A stretch of DNA of 64,000 nucleotides from Chitinophagales bacterium (GTDB lineage Bacteria > Bacteroidota > Bacteroidia > Chitinophagales > Chitinophagaceae). Below the pieces are notes generated by a model that was not told where the DNA came from, made no database searches, and saw only the letters and a list, made by a program, of their open reading frames with translations. How positions within the stretch are numbered: position 1 is the stretch's first letter; every line of letters begins with the position of its first letter. The stretch spans positions 806,001 to 870,000 of the forward strand of contig JACJXQ010000008.1 of the NCBI GenBank assembly GCA_020636495.1, given 5' to 3'. Shown here in pieces: positions 42,775 to 52,818 of the stretch. The position numbers and the translations under genes were made by a program.

Positions 42775-43860
42775 CTATCGCTGGTCGAAGTCTACCACCA
42801 CACGCTCACTTCTTGGGTGCGACTGGCAGGTAAGCACATAGCCTTTTTCTACTTCGTCAGGCTCCAGTGCGTAGTTTACTTCCATTTCTACCTCACCTTC
42901 GGTTATCCTGGCACGGCAGGTGCAGCATACACCACCCTTGCACGCAAAAGGCAGGTCGGCACCTACTTTCAGTGCGGCATCCAGTATACTATCCCCGTTG
43001 TACGGCAGGTCCAGGTCAAAGGTGGTACCGTCCAGCGTGATGCTTACTTTGCTCATCTTGCCGGTATCTTCGGTATGTTCTTTCACCCATTGCTTGTGTG
43101 TAGCCTTAGGTTGGTCGGGCGATGTGAATAGCTCCATATGTACCTGTGAAGCATTCATGCCCAGGTCTATCATCTGCTGGCGAACGGATAAGATCATCTC
43201 TTCCGGTCCGCAGATGAAAGCCTCATCAATAGTATTGATATCTATCAGCTTATTGCAAAGGTCCTTGCATTTTTCGGCGGTAATACGACCATTGAACAGC
43301 GGAACATCCATGCTCTCCCTGCTCAATACGTGATACACACGCAGTCGTTGCATATATTCATTCTTCAGCGCTTCAATAGCCTCCCTGAAGATGATGGTGC
43401 CCCTGCTTTTGTTACCGTATACCAGCGTGAATTGTGTTTCATTATCACCCTCCAGCAACGACTTCATAATGCTCAGCACAGGGGTGATACCACTACCGGC
43501 GGCAATGGCCAGGTAATGTTTATGCTTTACTTCTTTGCCCTTCACCACGAAGTTGCCCATAGGGGGCATTACATCCAGCACATCGCCGGCCTTCAGCTCT
43601 TCGTTGGCATAGGTAGAGAATTTACCTTGTTCTACCTTCTTGATAGCTACCCTCAATTCATTATCATTCGGGCCGGCGCATATTGAATAAGAACGGCGAA
43701 TCTCATCAGCACCTTCACCTTTGCGAAAGGTCAGGTATTGACCCGGTGTAAATGCAAAATCGTTTACAAGGTTTTCAGGTACTTCAAGAGCAACAGAAAC
43801 ACAATCTGCCGTTTCCGGCCTTATATCCTTCACTTTTAACGAATGAAACTTCACTGACAT
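42775..43860 (-). CDS. paaE: Phenylacetyl-CoA epoxidase reductase-type flavin/2Fe-2S protein (PaaE-like)
   Basis: 361 aa. Ferredoxin-NADP reductase-like domain: 'FAFTPGQYLTFRKGEGADEIRRSYSIC' (FAD) and 'YLAIAAGSGITPVLSIMKSLL' (NAD(P)H). It is followed by a C-terminal plant-type 2Fe-2S domain with Cys307-x4-Cys312-x2-Cys315 ('CKGGVCCTC') and Cys345 ('VLTCQSHP'). This order is that of PaaE, which passes electrons to the PaaABC(D) oxygenase. None of paaA-D is in this window, so a general oxygenase reductase is an alternative. Monocistronic. Confidence 0.85.
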   Translation of the reverse strand: MSVKFHSLKVKDIRPETADCVSVALEVPENLVNDFAFTPGQYLTFRKGEGADEIRRSYSICAGPNDNELRVAIKKVEQGKFSTYANEELKAGDVLDVMPPMGNFVVKGKEVKHKHYLAIAAGSGITPVLSIMKSLLEGDNETQFTLVYGNKSRGTIIFREAIEALKNEYMQRLRVYHVLSRESMDVPLFNGRITAEKCKDLCNKLIDINTIDEAFICGPEEMILSVRQQMIDLGMNASQVHMELFTSPDQPKATHKQWVKEHTEDTGKMSKVSITLDGTTFDLDLPYNGDSILDAALKVGADLPFACKGGVCCTCRARITEGEVEMEVNYALEPDEVEKGYVLTCQSHPRSERVVVDFDQR

Positions 43861-43895
43861 CTCTCGTATCTACGATGGTTTTTAAAAATGTGGCG

Positions 43896-43903
43896 CAAAA
43901 GTA
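43896..43903 (-). promoter_or_regulatory. -7 promoter element of the PaaE-like gene
   Basis: Reads TACTTTTG on the minus strand, 36 bp upstream of the start at 43860. No good -33 match found. Confidence 0.5.
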
Positions 43904-43928
43904 AGCAAAAAAATGTCATATAAGACAT

Positions 43929-45764
43929 TTAAGCCCCGTCAAGTAATTTATCAAGGTCTTCTTTGCGCATCATGGTGAATATCTTCTTACCGTCGGTAGT
44001 GTATTCGGGCTGGCTGCAGGCGAATAGTTCATCTATCAGTGCCTGCTGGTTTTCCTTCTGGTATATGGCAGATATATTGCGTGACAGGCGTTTGGCTACA
44101 TTAGATAATAGCTTTTCTGTCCTCTTGCCTGCTATATCTGTCGATTCGTGTTTGAGTTGTTCCACAACATCATCCAGCACGTTCTTTTCCTCACCGGGAG
44201 GCAATCCTGATGGTATGCCCTGTACCACAAAGGTATTCTTGCCAAAAGGCGAAATATCAAAACCCAGACGCGCCAGGTCGGTAAGTGCCTCTGTGAGTAG
44301 TATTGCGTCCTGTGGCGACAATTCATATGATACAGGGAAAAGCACTTGTTGAGACGGTGCTTCCCCATTGTTCCACTGCTCCAGCAGGCGCTCATACCAT
44401 ATACGTTCCTGTGCGCGGCGTATATGTATCACCATCATGCCCGACTTAACAGTTGTAACCAGCATACTACCCTGCACAAACAGGATATTGTTAGCTCCTT
44501 CTATACGTGGTATGGCGGTATCTGCATGTAAGCTGCCTTGTTCCGGCGTTGTTTCCGGTTGAGATTCAGGAGTTGTATTGGCTATCTCGTACAGCTCTTT
44601 CCAGCGTTTAAGGCTGTCATTCTTTTCTACGATGTGTGCCTGCCCTTTGTTGGAAAAAGTATTGCTCAGGTAGCCCTGTTCTGTCTTTGCTCTTATAGCG
44701 TCAGTAGATGGTAGCTGTACTGATGATAATTGCTGTATCTCGGGGTTCAACGTAAAGTCAAGTGATGGGGCGATATTGTATTTGGCCAGTGCATGCTTCA
44801 CGGCGGCATTCAGGTAGGCATACATCATCCTGTCATCTTCAAACTTTACCTCCTGTTTTGTAGGGTGCACGTTCACATCCACGCGGGCAGGGTCTACTTC
44901 CAGGAATAGCACATAGAAAGGGAATGATTCCTTTTCTATCAGGCCTTCATATGCATTCACTACCGCGTGATGCAGGTAGGGGCTCCTGATAAACCTGTTG
45001 TTGATAAAGAAATATTGGTTGCCGCGGGTACGAGTTGCAGCCTCTGGCTTGCCTATAAAACCGGATATATTCAGGAATTCAGTCTGCTCTTCTACAGGTA
45101 CCAGGTTTTTAGTATATGAGTTGCCCAGCAGCTCTACCACCCTTGTTTTCAGGTTGCCGCCACTAAGATGAAACTGCTCCGAACCATTATGGAACAGCCT
45201 GAAGCCTATGCCGGGATGCGCCAAAGCTACACGTGTGAACTCATCTATGATATGCCTGAATTCCGTCGTATTGCTTTTAAGGAAATGCCTGCGCGCGGGC
45301 ACGTTATAAAACAGGTTCTTCACGCTGATGCTGGTGCCTTGAGGGGTACCACAGGGCTCCTGTAGCTTCACCTCGGTACCTTCTACAACTATGCGTGTGC
45401 CTACCTCGGCATCCTTCTTCATGGTCTTCATCTCTACCTGCGCTACCGCAGCAATAGAGGCCATCGCCTCGCCCCTGAAACCCATAGTACGGATAGAGAA
45501 CAGATCATTGATATCCCTGATCTTGGAGGTGGCATGACGTTCAAAACTCATACGTGCGTCGGTGGGGCTCATGCCTGCACCATTGTCTACCACCTGTATC
45601 AACTCTTTACCGGCATCTTTGATAATGAGTTGAATATCAGTAGCTCCCGCATCAACGGCGTTCTCCAGCATCTCCTTAACAGCAGACGCCGGGCGCTGTA
45701 TCACTTCTCCCGCAGCTATCTGGTTAGCAATATGGTCAGACAATAAGTGGATGATATCCGGCAC
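43929..45764 (-). CDS. mutL: DNA mismatch repair protein MutL
   Basis: 611 aa. N-terminal GHKL ATPase: 'IAAGEVIQRPASAVKEMLENAVDAGA' with catalytic-type Glu34, 'VVDNGAGMSPTDARMSFERHATSKI', 'TMGFRGEAMASI' and 'DVNVHPTKQEVKF'. The variable linker is about residues 335-420. The C-terminal domain (from about 430) dimerises. At residues 447-458 it has H-I-R-R-A-Q-E-R-I-W-Y-E where endonuclease-active MutL proteins have D-Q-H-x-x-x-E-x4-E, so the metal-binding Asp and His appear lost. Recruits repair factors after MutS. A TACCTTTG element lies 21 bp upstream. Confidence 0.95.
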   Translation of the reverse strand: MPDIIHLLSDHIANQIAAGEVIQRPASAVKEMLENAVDAGATDIQLIIKDAGKELIQVVDNGAGMSPTDARMSFERHATSKIRDINDLFSIRTMGFRGEAMASIAAVAQVEMKTMKKDAEVGTRIVVEGTEVKLQEPCGTPQGTSISVKNLFYNVPARRHFLKSNTTEFRHIIDEFTRVALAHPGIGFRLFHNGSEQFHLSGGNLKTRVVELLGNSYTKNLVPVEEQTEFLNISGFIGKPEAATRTRGNQYFFINNRFIRSPYLHHAVVNAYEGLIEKESFPFYVLFLEVDPARVDVNVHPTKQEVKFEDDRMMYAYLNAAVKHALAKYNIAPSLDFTLNPEIQQLSSVQLPSTDAIRAKTEQGYLSNTFSNKGQAHIVEKNDSLKRWKELYEIANTTPESQPETTPEQGSLHADTAIPRIEGANNILFVQGSMLVTTVKSGMMVIHIRRAQERIWYERLLEQWNNGEAPSQQVLFPVSYELSPQDAILLTEALTDLARLGFDISPFGKNTFVVQGIPSGLPPGEEKNVLDDVVEQLKHESTDIAGKRTEKLLSNVAKRLSRNISAIYQKENQQALIDELFACSQPEYTTDGKKIFTMMRKEDLDKLLDGA

Positions 45765-45784
45765 GATTCAGGTATTGATCTTAG

Positions 45785-45792
45785 CAAAGGTA
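45785..45792 (-). promoter_or_regulatory. -7 promoter element of mutL
   Basis: TACCTTTG on the minus strand, followed by GCTAAGATC and the mutL start at 45764. Confidence 0.5.
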
Positions 45793-46037
45793 AAACTAAA
45801 GCCGCCAAGTTAAGAACTTATACCAAACTGATGAAAATCATGGGTTGAGTTGATACAGGTGATTGAAGAAGGGAGGTAAATAAACGAAATTTGTATAAAA
45901 TGATCTGACAATGGTTGGTGTAAAGCTGTTTTGCTTATGATGGTAAACGGTGCGTGAGTTGCCCCCGTCCCGGTAATGGGGGCGTTTATGTAAAGACAGT
46001 ACAATTCCATAGCTTTATAGCTTGTAAAACAATCTGT

Positions 46038-46045
46038 TACCTTTG
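46038..46045 (+). promoter_or_regulatory. -7 promoter element abutting the GH3 fusion gene
   Basis: TACCTTTG ends only five bases before the ATG at 46051, so transcription from it would begin at about the start codon. The remaining intergenic DNA (45793-46037) holds a small GCCCCC/GGGGGC hairpin at 45961-45983 and nothing else recognisable. Confidence 0.4.
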
Positions 46046-46050
46046 TTGAT

Positions 46051-49000
46051 ATGACTGCCCCGATACGTATATTAGGTTTAGCTGCTTTATGGATACTTCT
46101 TATTAATGGAACTGCTTTGGCGCAGACGAAAGTTGCCGCCCAAAGCAGGTGGGTAGATAGTGTGTACAATGCTCTTAGTGAAACGGAGCGTATAGGCCAG
46201 TTGTTCATGGTGGCAGCATACTCCGGGGGGAGAGACTATAATGAAGACGCTATTACCGAACTAGTGGCCAATCACCAGGTAGGGGGACTGATATTCATGC
46301 AGGGCACGCCCGAAGCACAGGCAAAACAGAACAACAAATACCAGCAGATGGCCAATGTACCCCTGCTGATAGGTATGGATGCGGAATGGGGACTGGGTAT
46401 GAGGCTTACAGGCGTGCGCGATATGCCGCGCCAGATGATGGTAGGTGCAACTATGGATACAGCATTGGCATACAGGTTGGGCGAAGCCATCGCTGCACAG
46501 TGTAAAAGGTTGGGTGTCCATATCAACTTTGCACCGGTAGTAGATGTCAATAACAACCCAAAGAATCCCATCATCAATGCTCGGTCGTTTGGTGAGGATA
46601 AAGAATGGGTAGCTAAGCTGGGTATAGCTTATATGCGTGGCTTGCAGGATAATGGTATAATGGCTTGTGCCAAACACTTTCCCGGGCACGGCGATACAGA
46701 AACAGATTCACATAAAGACCTGCCAACTATTAATAAGAGCCTGGCACAATTGGAAGCATTGGAGTTTTACCCTTTTCGCAGGATGATAGACGCGGGTGTA
46801 CAGAGCATGATGGTGGCGCACCTGGATATACCCGCACTGGAAAAGGAACCACATATTCCTACAACACTTTCAAGTAATACCATTAATGTGTACCTGAAAA
46901 GCAAAATGGGTTTTCAAGGGTTGGTGTTTACCGATGCGCTGAACATGCAGGGTGTAGCCAAATACTTTGAGCCGGGGGATGTGGACCTGAGGGCGTTTAT
47001 GGCAGGTAATGATGTATTGCTTTTCTCGCAGGATGTACCAACAGCTATCAACAAGATACAGGCTGCTATTAATGAGGATAAGATATCGAGGATGGAGCTG
47101 GAACTGCGGGTTAAGAAGATATTGGCTGCCAAATACAGGGCCGGACTGGCCAACCGTAAAGATGTAAAAGTAGAGAATGCAACTGCCGACCTGAACAGGA
47201 GTACCGACGAACTGATATACCAGATGTCAGAAGCATCAGCCACTTTTGTGCGCGACAGGAACCAGTTGGTAAATAAACTCATTCGCAAGTCGGGTACCGT
47301 GAGTTATATCGGTGTAAATGCCAGTGGTTCTACCGACTTGTATAATGAACTGAAAACAGAACTGACGGGTATCAAAGCAAAATGGCTGCCTAAAGGTTCT
47401 TCAACGGCTGCTGTAAATGCATTAGTTACTGCTGCATCTGCTACAGATATATGTATTGTTGCGGTACACGATATGGGTTTTTATCCTTCATCAGGTGGCC
47501 GTTATGGATTAGATGCGCAACAGATGTCTTTCCTGAAACAGGTGCAGGCAAGGAAGAATGTGATACTCGTACTGATGGGTAACCCTTACCTGCTGCAGCA
47601 CTTCTGTAGCTTCAGAACAGTATTTACAGGTTATGAAGATAATGAGCAGTCTGAAAAGGTAATGGCCAGTGTGATGCTGGGAGTAACCGTTGCAAATGGC
47701 AAGCTGCCGGTTACTCCTTGTGATGGTATGGTGATGGAAACCGCACCAAAACTGCTGGCTGAAAAACCTAAGGCAACGAAAGACAATGTGGTTGACATGC
47801 TGGAGCCGACCTACTTTATAGAGGATGCGGGCGTGGTGAACAGGGATGCGCTGGATAAGCTGAACCTGTTCCTTGAGCGTAGTGTGGTAGACGGTGTATT
47901 CCCGGGTTGCCAGGTACTGGCGGCTAAGAACGGTAAGGTGTTTTACAACAGGGCATTTGGCTACTATGATGCATACAAGAGTATCAAGGTAGATACCAAC
48001 TCTATTTATGATGTGGCGTCTCTTACCAAAGTGCTGGCTACTACGCTTGCTGTAATGGAATTGTATGACCAGGGTAAACTGGATCTGGATAAAACATTAA
48101 GCTATTACCTGCCCTGGGTGAAGGGAACAGATAAAGAACGCCTGCAGATACGTGACCTGCTGCTACACCAGGCAGGCCTGAAAAGCTGGATACCATTCTA
48201 TACAGAGACCCTGGATAGTAATGGTAAGCCTGACAAAGCTATATACAGCAACAAGGCTGATGCCAATTTCTCAGTACCGGTTGCAAGAGACCTGTATATA
48301 CGTAAAGATTACAGGGATACGATATGGAAGACCATACTGACTGTACCACTGGAGAATAAAGGCAGGTATGTGTATAGCGACCTTGACTTTTACTTTCTTG
48401 CGGCAGTGGTTGAGAAGCTGACAGGAAAAACACTGGACGCTTATGTTGATGAACATTTCTATCAACCAATGGGCCTGAAAAGGATTACTTATAATCCACT
48501 AAGCAAATTCTCTTCTTCTGTTATCGTACCTACTGAGAACGATATGTACTTCCGTATGCAGACAATCAGGGGGTACGTGCACGACCAGGGGGCATCTATG
48601 TTTGGAGGGGTGGCCGGACATGCAGGTATTTTTGCCAATGCACATGATGTGGCAGCGATTTTCCAGATGCTGGTACAGGGCGGCACCTACAATGGCAAGC
48701 GCTTCTTCAAAAAAGAGACTGTTGCCTATTTCACAGCATACAATTCAAGATTAAGCCGCAGGGGATTAGGCTTTGATAAACCGGATGCAGATCCATATGA
48801 TGCTGGACCGGCGGGAGAGCGGTGCAGCGGTTATACATTCGGGCACCAGGGTTTTACAGGCACATGTGCATGGGCCGACCCTGAAACTGGCGTAGTATTC
48901 GTGTTCTTATCCAACAGGGTAAATCCTTCTGCAGACAATAAAAAGATCAATCACCAGTCTACCCGTACCGTAGCACAGGACTACATTTACGAAGCATTAG

Positions 49001-49062
49001 GTATTCCTGTGAACAGGAACAGGGCGAATGTGAAAAAAGAACAAATGGCAAAGGTTCATTAG
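46051..49062 (+). CDS. Glycoside hydrolase family 3 fused to a serine hydrolase (beta-lactamase-like)
   Basis: 1003 aa. Signal peptide (to about residue 25). The GH3 N-domain has 'KHFPGHGDT' (Lys208-His209...Asp215), the NagZ-type signature, and 'GLVFTDALNMQGV' with likely nucleophile Asp295; a GH3 C-domain follows (about 400-590). A class C beta-lactamase/DD-peptidase-type domain completes it, with Ser657-Leu-Thr-Lys660, Tyr775-Ser-Asp777 and His932-Gln-Gly934. Together this suggests a periplasmic enzyme that removes N-acetylglucosamine and acts on peptidoglycan peptides or esters. The same fusion is known in other Bacteroidota. Both active sites look intact. Confidence 0.9.
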   Translation: MTAPIRILGLAALWILLINGTALAQTKVAAQSRWVDSVYNALSETERIGQLFMVAAYSGGRDYNEDAITELVANHQVGGLIFMQGTPEAQAKQNNKYQQMANVPLLIGMDAEWGLGMRLTGVRDMPRQMMVGATMDTALAYRLGEAIAAQCKRLGVHINFAPVVDVNNNPKNPIINARSFGEDKEWVAKLGIAYMRGLQDNGIMACAKHFPGHGDTETDSHKDLPTINKSLAQLEALEFYPFRRMIDAGVQSMMVAHLDIPALEKEPHIPTTLSSNTINVYLKSKMGFQGLVFTDALNMQGVAKYFEPGDVDLRAFMAGNDVLLFSQDVPTAINKIQAAINEDKISRMELELRVKKILAAKYRAGLANRKDVKVENATADLNRSTDELIYQMSEASATFVRDRNQLVNKLIRKSGTVSYIGVNASGSTDLYNELKTELTGIKAKWLPKGSSTAAVNALVTAASATDICIVAVHDMGFYPSSGGRYGLDAQQMSFLKQVQARKNVILVLMGNPYLLQHFCSFRTVFTGYEDNEQSEKVMASVMLGVTVANGKLPVTPCDGMVMETAPKLLAEKPKATKDNVVDMLEPTYFIEDAGVVNRDALDKLNLFLERSVVDGVFPGCQVLAAKNGKVFYNRAFGYYDAYKSIKVDTNSIYDVASLTKVLATTLAVMELYDQGKLDLDKTLSYYLPWVKGTDKERLQIRDLLLHQAGLKSWIPFYTETLDSNGKPDKAIYSNKADANFSVPVARDLYIRKDYRDTIWKTILTVPLENKGRYVYSDLDFYFLAAVVEKLTGKTLDAYVDEHFYQPMGLKRITYNPLSKFSSSVIVPTENDMYFRMQTIRGYVHDQGASMFGGVAGHAGIFANAHDVAAIFQMLVQGGTYNGKRFFKKETVAYFTAYNSRLSRRGLGFDKPDADPYDAGPAGERCSGYTFGHQGFTGTCAWADPETGVVFVFLSNRVNPSADNKKINHQSTRTVAQDYIYEALGIPVNRNRANVKKEQMAKVH

Positions 49063-49181
49063 TATAATTACCCCTTTATCTGCCCCTTACAGTTAAGGAT
49101 ATTTAACATTTTATTTCATGGAAGTAGATAGAATATGCCTTTATTTGTCATGGTAAAGTCAACATATCCTAAACAACACCC

Positions 49182-51998
49182 ATGTATATACGCTTACTAC
49201 TACTCTCTGTTCTATCTGTAGCCTTATCAACCGTAGCTACTGCACAACCCTATACGATAAAGGGTGTGGTGTCCGATACCGTAAACATGAATAACCTGAA
49301 CAATGCAAGCATTACACTGATACATGCAGAAGATTCTGTTTTAGAGTCTTTTACCCGTACAAAGCCCGACGGTTCGTTTTCCTTGGCTGTTGGCAGCAAG
49401 GGAAAGTATATCCTGCTAAGCGTATTTCCCGGTTTTGCAGACTACGTGGATAAAATAGAAGTAAAAGGAGATCAAATACTGGACCTTGGAGAGATACCTA
49501 TGGTGTCGCGTACGCACCTGATGAAGGAGTTTGTATTCACCGACCAGTTTGCAGCGATAAAGATAAAAGGAGACACGGTAGAATATGTAGCAGATAGCTT
49601 TAAAGTGAAAGATAACGCTACTGTTGAGGAGTTACTGAAAAAACTGCCGGGCCTGCAGGTAGATAAAGATGGTAATATCCAGGCACATGGCCAGAAAGTA
49701 GAAAAACTGCTTGTAGATGGTGAAGAATTTTTTACGGATGATCCTGCTGTTGTATCAAAAAGTTTACAGGCCAAAGCTGTAGATAAGGTACAGGTGTTTG
49801 ATAAAAAGAGTGAGCAGGCTGAATTTACAGGAATAGATGATGGTGAAGTGACACGAACGGTAAACCTGCAACTGAAGGACAACATGAAGAAGGGCTATTT
49901 TGGTAAGGTAGCTACCGGCGGCGGAGCAGGTGACGACCAGAATTATTTTGAGAACCAGGCCATGATGAACTATTTTAAAGGGAAGAAAAAAGTATCGGCT
50001 TTTGGTATTGTGGCTAATACAGGCAAAATAGGCCTTGGTTGGGAAGACAGGGACAAATATGGAGGGGGTGATGACAACACTAGTTTTGAAGATGGTGTAA
50101 TGTATACTACCAGTTCAAATGACGAATTTGAAAGCTGGAGCGGTAAATACAACGGCCGCGGTTTCCCCAAAGCATGGACAGGAGGTCTACATTATTCTGA
50201 TAAATGGAATGAAGACAAACATCACCTGTCAGGTAATTACCGCTATGCCAAACAGAACATAGAGTCAATTGACAATACATTCGCACAGGTTATATTGCCC
50301 AACTCGCAACAATTCAGTGATCAGTCGGAAGATGAATTCAAAACCGGGCAACGACATAAAGTAGATGGATTATATGAATGGAAGACCGACAGCTTGTCTA
50401 CCCTGAAGCTAACTGCATCAGTAAACTATACCAACTCCCGCAACGAATCTAAGTTCACCCAATACAATATGAATGGTGATGGTGATACTACGTTAGATAA
50501 TACGAGGCTGACCAACAATGACGCCACAACAAAGCGGTTACTCAGTTCGCTGACATGGAAGAAGAAATTCAATAAAAAGAGGAGGACATTCCTGGTTACC
50601 ATGTCAGAGAGGTATGAAGAGTCAGAAAGTACAGGATTTTTGAATTCGGTTAATATCTCAGCGTTAAACGGTGGTGTAGTAGAAACAACTGACCAGAAAA
50701 AGCAAAACACAAGTGGAGCACTTACGCTGGGCGGTAACGCTGTTTATACAGAGCCGATAACCAAAGCAATGGCAGTATCAGTAGAGTATAAGCTTGCAGT
50801 GAACAATAGTTCATCTGAACGGGCTACATACAACAAAGCCAATCCCAATGCTGATGTGTATAATGAACTGGATTCTGTATACAGCAACAACTATGCTTAT
50901 AATATTGTAACGCATACAGGCGGAACGAACCTGAACTGGGACTACAAGAAGGTAGACTTTTCAACAGGGCTTTCAGCTGCCAATACGAACTTTACACAAC
51001 GTGACCTCAGGGTAGATACAGCTTTTTCCTATGGTGTTGTCAACCTATTTCCGAAAGCAATGCTACGTTACAAGATCAGCAAGCAAACAAGTATCCGGTT
51101 CAACTACTATGGTAATACAAGACAGCCTACCATACAGCAGGTGCAACCTTTAAAGGATAATACCAACCCCAATAATGTAGCTATAGGTAACTCGAACCTG
51201 AAGCAGGAGTTCAGGAATACATTCAGCCTGAATGCGAATGATTATAAAGTACTGAGCGGGCGCTGGATATACCTGTACAGTAGTTTTAACCTCATTGACA
51301 ATTCCATAACCCGTTCGGAAAGTATTGACAATCTCGGCAGGCGTACCTACCAATATATAAACGTAGATGGGAACTATAGCGGCTATGCAGGTGGCGGAAT
51401 AGGGAAAAGGATAACAAAACTGAATGCCCGAATAGGTGGTAACTTCAATACCAGCATCAACAGGACCAACAATATGGTAAACGGTGTGAAGAACGTCAGT
51501 AACTACAATATGTATTCTGTAGGGCTGAATGGCGGTTATGAATCGAAAGATGAGAAAATAGATATTGAATTCAATACAGACTATACCTATAACGACAATA
51601 AGGCTACTATCAGCACACAGGCTACCAGTTATTGGACTATTGAGAACACCCTCAATATATCGGTAGAATTACCATTGAAATTTGAGATCGGTACTGATGT
51701 GAACTGGTATGTCAGGCAGCGAACAGTTGTTTTCGACAGGAACAATAATGTGCTACGCTGGAACGCCTACCTGTCAAAGAAATTCCTGAAGAACGATCAA
51801 TTGGAATTACGCGCATCGGCTTATGATATACTTAACCAGAACAAAGGCTTCAGCAGGTATGCCAGCAGCAACCAGATAACAGAGAATAACTATAACACAA
51901 TACGCCGGTATGGATTGATAAGCCTGATATGGAACTTTACCAAAATGTCTGCCGGGGCCACTCCTGAGAACAATGCCGCTAATTTCATCGTGAATTAA
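49182..51998 (+). CDS. Outer-membrane beta-barrel protein with carboxypeptidase-regulatory-like N-terminus
   Basis: 938 aa. Signal peptide (VALSTVATAQ). A regulatory-like beta-sandwich (about 24-110) is followed by a plug-like segment ('VEYVADSFKVKDNATVEELLKKLPGLQVDKDGNIQAHGQKVEKLLVDG') and a long barrel with alternating strands, ending 'YGLISLIWNFTKMSAGATPENN'. It belongs to the TonB-receptor-like outer-membrane family (OMP_b-brl_3 type). Substrate unknown. The next gene (GLPGLI) starts 11 bp after it, a pairing often seen in Bacteroidota. Confidence 0.88.
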   Translation: MYIRLLLLSVLSVALSTVATAQPYTIKGVVSDTVNMNNLNNASITLIHAEDSVLESFTRTKPDGSFSLAVGSKGKYILLSVFPGFADYVDKIEVKGDQILDLGEIPMVSRTHLMKEFVFTDQFAAIKIKGDTVEYVADSFKVKDNATVEELLKKLPGLQVDKDGNIQAHGQKVEKLLVDGEEFFTDDPAVVSKSLQAKAVDKVQVFDKKSEQAEFTGIDDGEVTRTVNLQLKDNMKKGYFGKVATGGGAGDDQNYFENQAMMNYFKGKKKVSAFGIVANTGKIGLGWEDRDKYGGGDDNTSFEDGVMYTTSSNDEFESWSGKYNGRGFPKAWTGGLHYSDKWNEDKHHLSGNYRYAKQNIESIDNTFAQVILPNSQQFSDQSEDEFKTGQRHKVDGLYEWKTDSLSTLKLTASVNYTNSRNESKFTQYNMNGDGDTTLDNTRLTNNDATTKRLLSSLTWKKKFNKKRRTFLVTMSERYEESESTGFLNSVNISALNGGVVETTDQKKQNTSGALTLGGNAVYTEPITKAMAVSVEYKLAVNNSSSERATYNKANPNADVYNELDSVYSNNYAYNIVTHTGGTNLNWDYKKVDFSTGLSAANTNFTQRDLRVDTAFSYGVVNLFPKAMLRYKISKQTSIRFNYYGNTRQPTIQQVQPLKDNTNPNNVAIGNSNLKQEFRNTFSLNANDYKVLSGRWIYLYSSFNLIDNSITRSESIDNLGRRTYQYINVDGNYSGYAGGGIGKRITKLNARIGGNFNTSINRTNNMVNGVKNVSNYNMYSVGLNGGYESKDEKIDIEFNTDYTYNDNKATISTQATSYWTIENTLNISVELPLKFEIGTDVNWYVRQRTVVFDRNNNVLRWNAYLSKKFLKNDQLELRASAYDILNQNKGFSRYASSNQITENNYNTIRRYGLISLIWNFTKMSAGATPENNAANFIVN

Positions 51999-52009
51999 AT
52001 AACTGCCCT

Positions 52010-52753
52010 ATGAAAAAGCTATATATCATATTGTTTGTATTACTGACTGTAACAGAGGTTAAAGCACAGCATACGCAGGAAGGGAAAATTGAGTATGTAC
52101 GTAGTACTAACCTGCATCGCATGATCGATCAGATGGACGACGAGGATAAAGAGTGGATCAACAAAATGCGCTCGCAGATACCGGTTCATAACGTACATTA
52201 TTTTGATTTGTACTTTACTCCCAAGCACAGTTTGTACAAGCCGGGAAAAGAATCAGAGCAGACGGTCAATTTCTGGTTTGCCCGTACTCCTGCTGCTGAG
52301 AATATAGTATATACTGATTTTCTTACGGGCAATGTAACAGCACAAAAACAAGTATACGAAGAAAAGTTCCTGGTGAAAGATTCTATGCGCAAGATCAAGT
52401 GGACCATAAAAGATGAGGTGCGCACTATAGCTGAATATAAATGTCGCAAGGCCGTTGGTGTGATGTACGACAGTGTATATGTCATCGCTTTTTATACGGA
52501 GGACATACCTGCCAGCGGAGGACCGGAAATGTTTGGAATGTTACCCGGTATGATCATGGAAGTGGCTGTGCCTCGCCTGCACACTACATGGATAGCATCT
52601 AAAGTAGAGTACATAAAACCGGATGAAAAAGAGTTGGTACCTCCCAAAAAAGGCAAGGAAACAACACAAAAGGAAATGCAATCCACACTCAGTACCAGTT
52701 TACAACGTTGGGGCAAGTTTGCCGACAGGGCAGTGTGGTGGTCGTTATTATAG
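52010..52753 (+). CDS. GLPGLI family protein
   Basis: 247 aa. Signal peptide (LLTVTEVKAQ). The family motif region appears as 'GGPEMFGMLPGMIMEVAV', a variant of Gly-Leu-Pro-Gly-Leu-Ile; 'GKIEYVRSTN' and 'CRKAVGVMYDSVYVIAFYTEDIP' also fit. Members are exported and of unknown function, usually next to an outer-membrane barrel gene, as here. A strong terminator follows. Confidence 0.87.
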   Translation: MKKLYIILFVLLTVTEVKAQHTQEGKIEYVRSTNLHRMIDQMDDEDKEWINKMRSQIPVHNVHYFDLYFTPKHSLYKPGKESEQTVNFWFARTPAAENIVYTDFLTGNVTAQKQVYEEKFLVKDSMRKIKWTIKDEVRTIAEYKCRKAVGVMYDSVYVIAFYTEDIPASGGPEMFGMLPGMIMEVAVPRLHTTWIASKVEYIKPDEKELVPPKKGKETTQKEMQSTLSTSLQRWGKFADRAVWWSLL

Positions 52754-52770
52754 TTGTTTGAACTTAAAAT

Positions 52771-52798
52771 AAAAAGGCTGCCAATCGGCAGCCTTTTT
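52771..52798. terminator. Bidirectional terminator
   Basis: AAAAAGGCTGCC / GGCAGCCTTTTT, a perfect 12-bp stem with loop AATC, between convergent genes. Confidence 0.93.
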
Positions 52799-52818
52799 TA
52801 CTATATCAGTGAGGTGTA

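Noticed and set aside
45961..45983. GCCCCC/GGGGGC hairpin as a terminator
   Set aside because: It lies between two divergent gene starts and lacks a T-run; no transcript is expected to end there.
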